A stretch of DNA of 7,683 bases from Bifidobacterium breve (GTDB lineage: Bacteria; Actinomycetota; Actinomycetes; S36-B12). The translations under genes were made by a program, and so were the position numbers. Under the pieces are notes generated by a model. That model did not search any database and was not told the origin of the DNA. It saw only the letters and a program-made list of their open reading frames with translations. Below are positions 6,453 through 7,683 of this stretch, piece after piece. Position 1 is the stretch's first letter. Each line of letters opens with the position of its first letter. The stretch is taken from NCBI GenBank assembly GCA_943328365.2, contig CALPZT020000062.1, forward strand, positions 1 to 7,683, read 5' to 3'.

Positions 6453-7081
6453 GTGGATGTCCCCTTCGTCACTCGCATTATTGCCTGAGAGCGGTCGAGA
6501 TCGCTTGGTGTGTCGATGTCCTCGAGGTCGGCTGGCCGTGCAGCGGTGGTCTCGGCTATGGCCAAGTGCTCAATGAGGCTGCGAAGAGAGGCATTCTCGA
6601 CGGTCCCCAGTGACTGGACGGCCCGGTGAAGCGCTGCTGACCTATAGGCGGCACAGAGGGGCTGGCGGCGACCCGTCGCGTCGAGGGGCACAAGGGCGTC
6701 TGCGCCTGGGGGGATGGTTGCGGTAAGGCGAGCGAGGAGGCCGCTGGCGAAGGGCATGTCGGTGGCGATCACTCCAACGAGCGGGGTGGTCACGAGCTGG
6801 AGTCCTGCGGCGAGTGCTGCGACCGGCCCGCCGCCGGTCGGCGACTCCCGGGTCACGATCACGGCCCGAGAGGGTGTGGCCGGTTCCGGGCCGACCACGA
6901 CAACATTCACGCCGGCGGGCAGCCCCTGCAGAACGTGCTCGAGCAGGGTTGCTTCGCCGAGGACAACCTCAGCCTTGCTGCGGCCTCCGAGACGGGTGCC
7001 GGAGCCCCCGGTGAGGACGATGGCGGTCCAGGCTGCTGTGGCGTCAGCCGTGGTCAAGGCCGCTGATCTGATCGAGGGCAT
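6437..7081 (-). CDS. mobA: MobA-like molybdenum cofactor nucleotidyltransferase
   Basis: This 214-residue protein has the NTP-transferase (Rossmann-type) fold of MobA, which transfers GMP from GTP to Mo-molybdopterin. The nucleotide loop is LTGGSGTRLGGRSK (23-36), close to LAGGxSxRMGxDK, with the lysine kept (K36) but the usual aspartate before it replaced by serine. GGGPVAAL (83-90), the metal-binding ATDMPF (106-111), RQPLCAAYR (139-147) and the late DIDTPSDL (188-195) are all typical. A cytidylyltransferase relative (MocA type) cannot be excluded. The first 20 residues precede the usual family start, and the ATG at 7081 has no Shine-Dalgarno. TTG 7057 is an alternative, so the start is less sure than the gene. 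It overlaps mog by 38 bases and DUF6457 by 16. Confidence 0.9.
   Translation of the reverse strand: MPSIRSAALTTADATAAWTAIVLTGGSGTRLGGRSKAEVVLGEATLLEHVLQGLPAGVNVVVVGPEPATPSRAVIVTRESPTGGGPVAALAAGLQLVTTPLVGVIATDMPFASGLLARLTATIPPGADALVPLDATGRRQPLCAAYRSAALHRAVQSLGTVENASLRSLIEHLAIAETTAARPADLEDIDTPSDLDRSQAIMRVTKGTSTWMTG
6461..6466 (-). promoter_or_regulatory. Shine-Dalgarno site of the DUF6457 gene, inside mobA
   Basis: AAGGGG on the minus strand lies eight bases before the ATG at 6452, within the last codons of mobA. It supports the small gene as truly translated and fixes its start. Confidence 0.65.
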
Positions 7082-7523
7082 GGAGGAGGACGGGGCTCAG
7101 GGCGGCGATCGCATCACGGCAGCCGCCGGGGGAGCCAGGTGCGTTGATGATGAGCACGCGGCCGGCCAGGCCGGCGATGCCGCGCGAGAGCACCGCCGTC
7201 GCAATCCCGTGCTGAACTCCGTAGCCGCGGATCGCGTCGGCAAGCCCTGGCACCTCGCGGTCGATGACGAGCCTTGTCATCTCCGGGGTGCGGTCGGTGG
7301 GGGAGAGCCCGGTTCCTCCGGTGGTGAGGATGAGGTCGATACCGGACGCCACGGCCGCCCGCAGTGCCTGGCCGACCGGCTCACCATCGGGTACGACGAG
7401 GGGCTCGGCGACCTCGAGCCCGAGTTCGCGCAGGCCTGCCACGAGGATTGGCCCGGATGTGTCGGGGCGCACGCCTGCAGCACTGCGATTAGAGGCCGTG
7501 ATGACGATCGCCCGGTAGCTCAT
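7044..7523 (-). CDS. mog: MogA/MoaB family molybdopterin adenylyltransferase
   Basis: This protein activates molybdopterin by adenylylation with ATP, making the substrate for MoeA. Its 159 residues match the length of stand-alone Mog/MoaB proteins. Motifs are the N-terminal VITASNRSAAG (7-17), PDTSGP (20-25), the molybdopterin-binding LTTGGTGLSPTDRTPE (66-81, with D77), VPGLADAIRG (91-100) and INAPGSPGG (126-134). The last is a variant of the common NLPGSP motif. The ATG at 7523 overlaps the moaC stop as ATGA and has a GAGG Shine-Dalgarno at 7529-7532, five bases upstream. Its end overlaps mobA by 38 bases. Mog and MoaB cannot be told apart reliably by sequence alone. The moaC neighbour and moeA in the same operon fit the adenylyltransferase role. 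Confidence 0.93.
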   Translation of the reverse strand: MSYRAIVITASNRSAAGVRPDTSGPILVAGLRELGLEVAEPLVVPDGEPVGQALRAAVASGIDLILTTGGTGLSPTDRTPEMTRLVIDREVPGLADAIRGYGVQHGIATAVLSRGIAGLAGRVLIINAPGSPGGCRDAIAALSPVLLHALDQISGLDHG

Positions 7524-7683
7524 GCCGGCCTCGTCCAGTGACCGGAGCGTCCGCCGAGCTTCTCGAGAAGCACGACCTCGGCGATCGACGCGAGCCGGTC
7601 GGTGCCCTTGACCATGTCGATGACGGCGAGGCCGGCAACAGCCGCTCCGGTAAGGGCCTCCATCTCGACTCCGGTGCGATCAG
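7520..7683 (-). CDS. moaC: Cyclic pyranopterin monophosphate synthase MoaC (C-terminal part, cut by window edge)
   Basis: Only the last 53 residues and the stop are present; the gene runs off the right edge. The reading frame starts at 7681 with DRTGVEMEALTGAAVAGLAV, then IDMVKGTD and LLEKLGGRSGHW. These match the conserved MoaC end (TGVEMEALTA, YDMCKA, LLxKSGGKSG). D22 and K25 of this fragment correspond to the catalytic Asp-x-x-Lys pair (E. coli D128 and K131). MoaC forms cPMP from the MoaA product in the first stage of Moco synthesis. Its TGA overlaps the mog start codon (ATGA). The fragment is not listed as a start-to-stop open frame because its start lies outside the window; there is no sign of a frameshift. 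Confidence 0.95.
   Translation of the reverse strand, partial: DRTGVEMEALTGAAVAGLAVIDMVKGTDRLASIAEVVLLEKLGGRSGHWTRPA

Noticed and set aside
6714..7541. A 275-codon plus-strand open frame opposite mobA and mog
   Set aside because: It is antisense to two genes with clear motifs and shows no recognisable protein features; it is a high-GC shadow frame.

Overview
The window is high-GC DNA with a strong G/C bias at third codon positions, dense gene packing and several GTG/ATG starts placed directly after -10-like boxes. This suits a high-GC Gram-positive (actinobacterial) chromosome. The taxon is inferred from base composition and gene style only, and no rRNA or tRNA is present to confirm it.

Layout. 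(1) Positions 9-80 form a long imperfect hairpin. It lies 14 bases downstream of the stop codon of a class I DNA photolyase gene on the minus strand (95-1477). (2) A short, locally AT-rich divergent region (1478-1557) separates that gene from a plus-strand pair. The pair is a DUF4143-type ATPase with a C-terminal D...ExK nuclease-like motif (1558-2796), followed five bases later by an eight-helix ZIP-like membrane protein (2802-3527). (3) The pair meets an amidase-signature hydrolase head-on (3531-4979, minus), with only three bases between the two stop codons. (4) From 5059 to the right edge the minus strand carries a compact molybdenum cofactor (Moco) operon. In transcription order it is moaC (C-terminal part only, cut by the window edge), mog/moaB, mobA-like, a 74-residue DUF6457 protein, and moeA. 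Every junction overlaps (4, 38, 16 and 4 bases), so the five genes are very probably co-translated.

How the genes work together. MoaC acts in the first step of Moco synthesis (GTP-derived 8-cyclo-dihydro-GTP to cPMP). Mog adenylylates molybdopterin and MoeA inserts molybdate into the adenylylated product. MobA-like transferases add a nucleotide (usually GMP) to finish the cofactor. The small DUF6457 protein sits between mobA and moeA and is the least understood member. The amidase has its own ribosome binding site and a plausible promoter in the 79-base gap after moeA, so it is probably a separate unit. The photolyase repairs UV-induced pyrimidine dimers and has no evident link to its neighbours.

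I found no CRISPR array, phage, insertion sequence or RNA gene. I did not find a clearly new multi-gene system. The most unusual points are the stand-alone DUF6457 gene in the Moco operon, the hairpin at the left edge, the apparently leaderless DUF4143 gene, and the ZIP-like protein whose usual metal-binding histidines are replaced.
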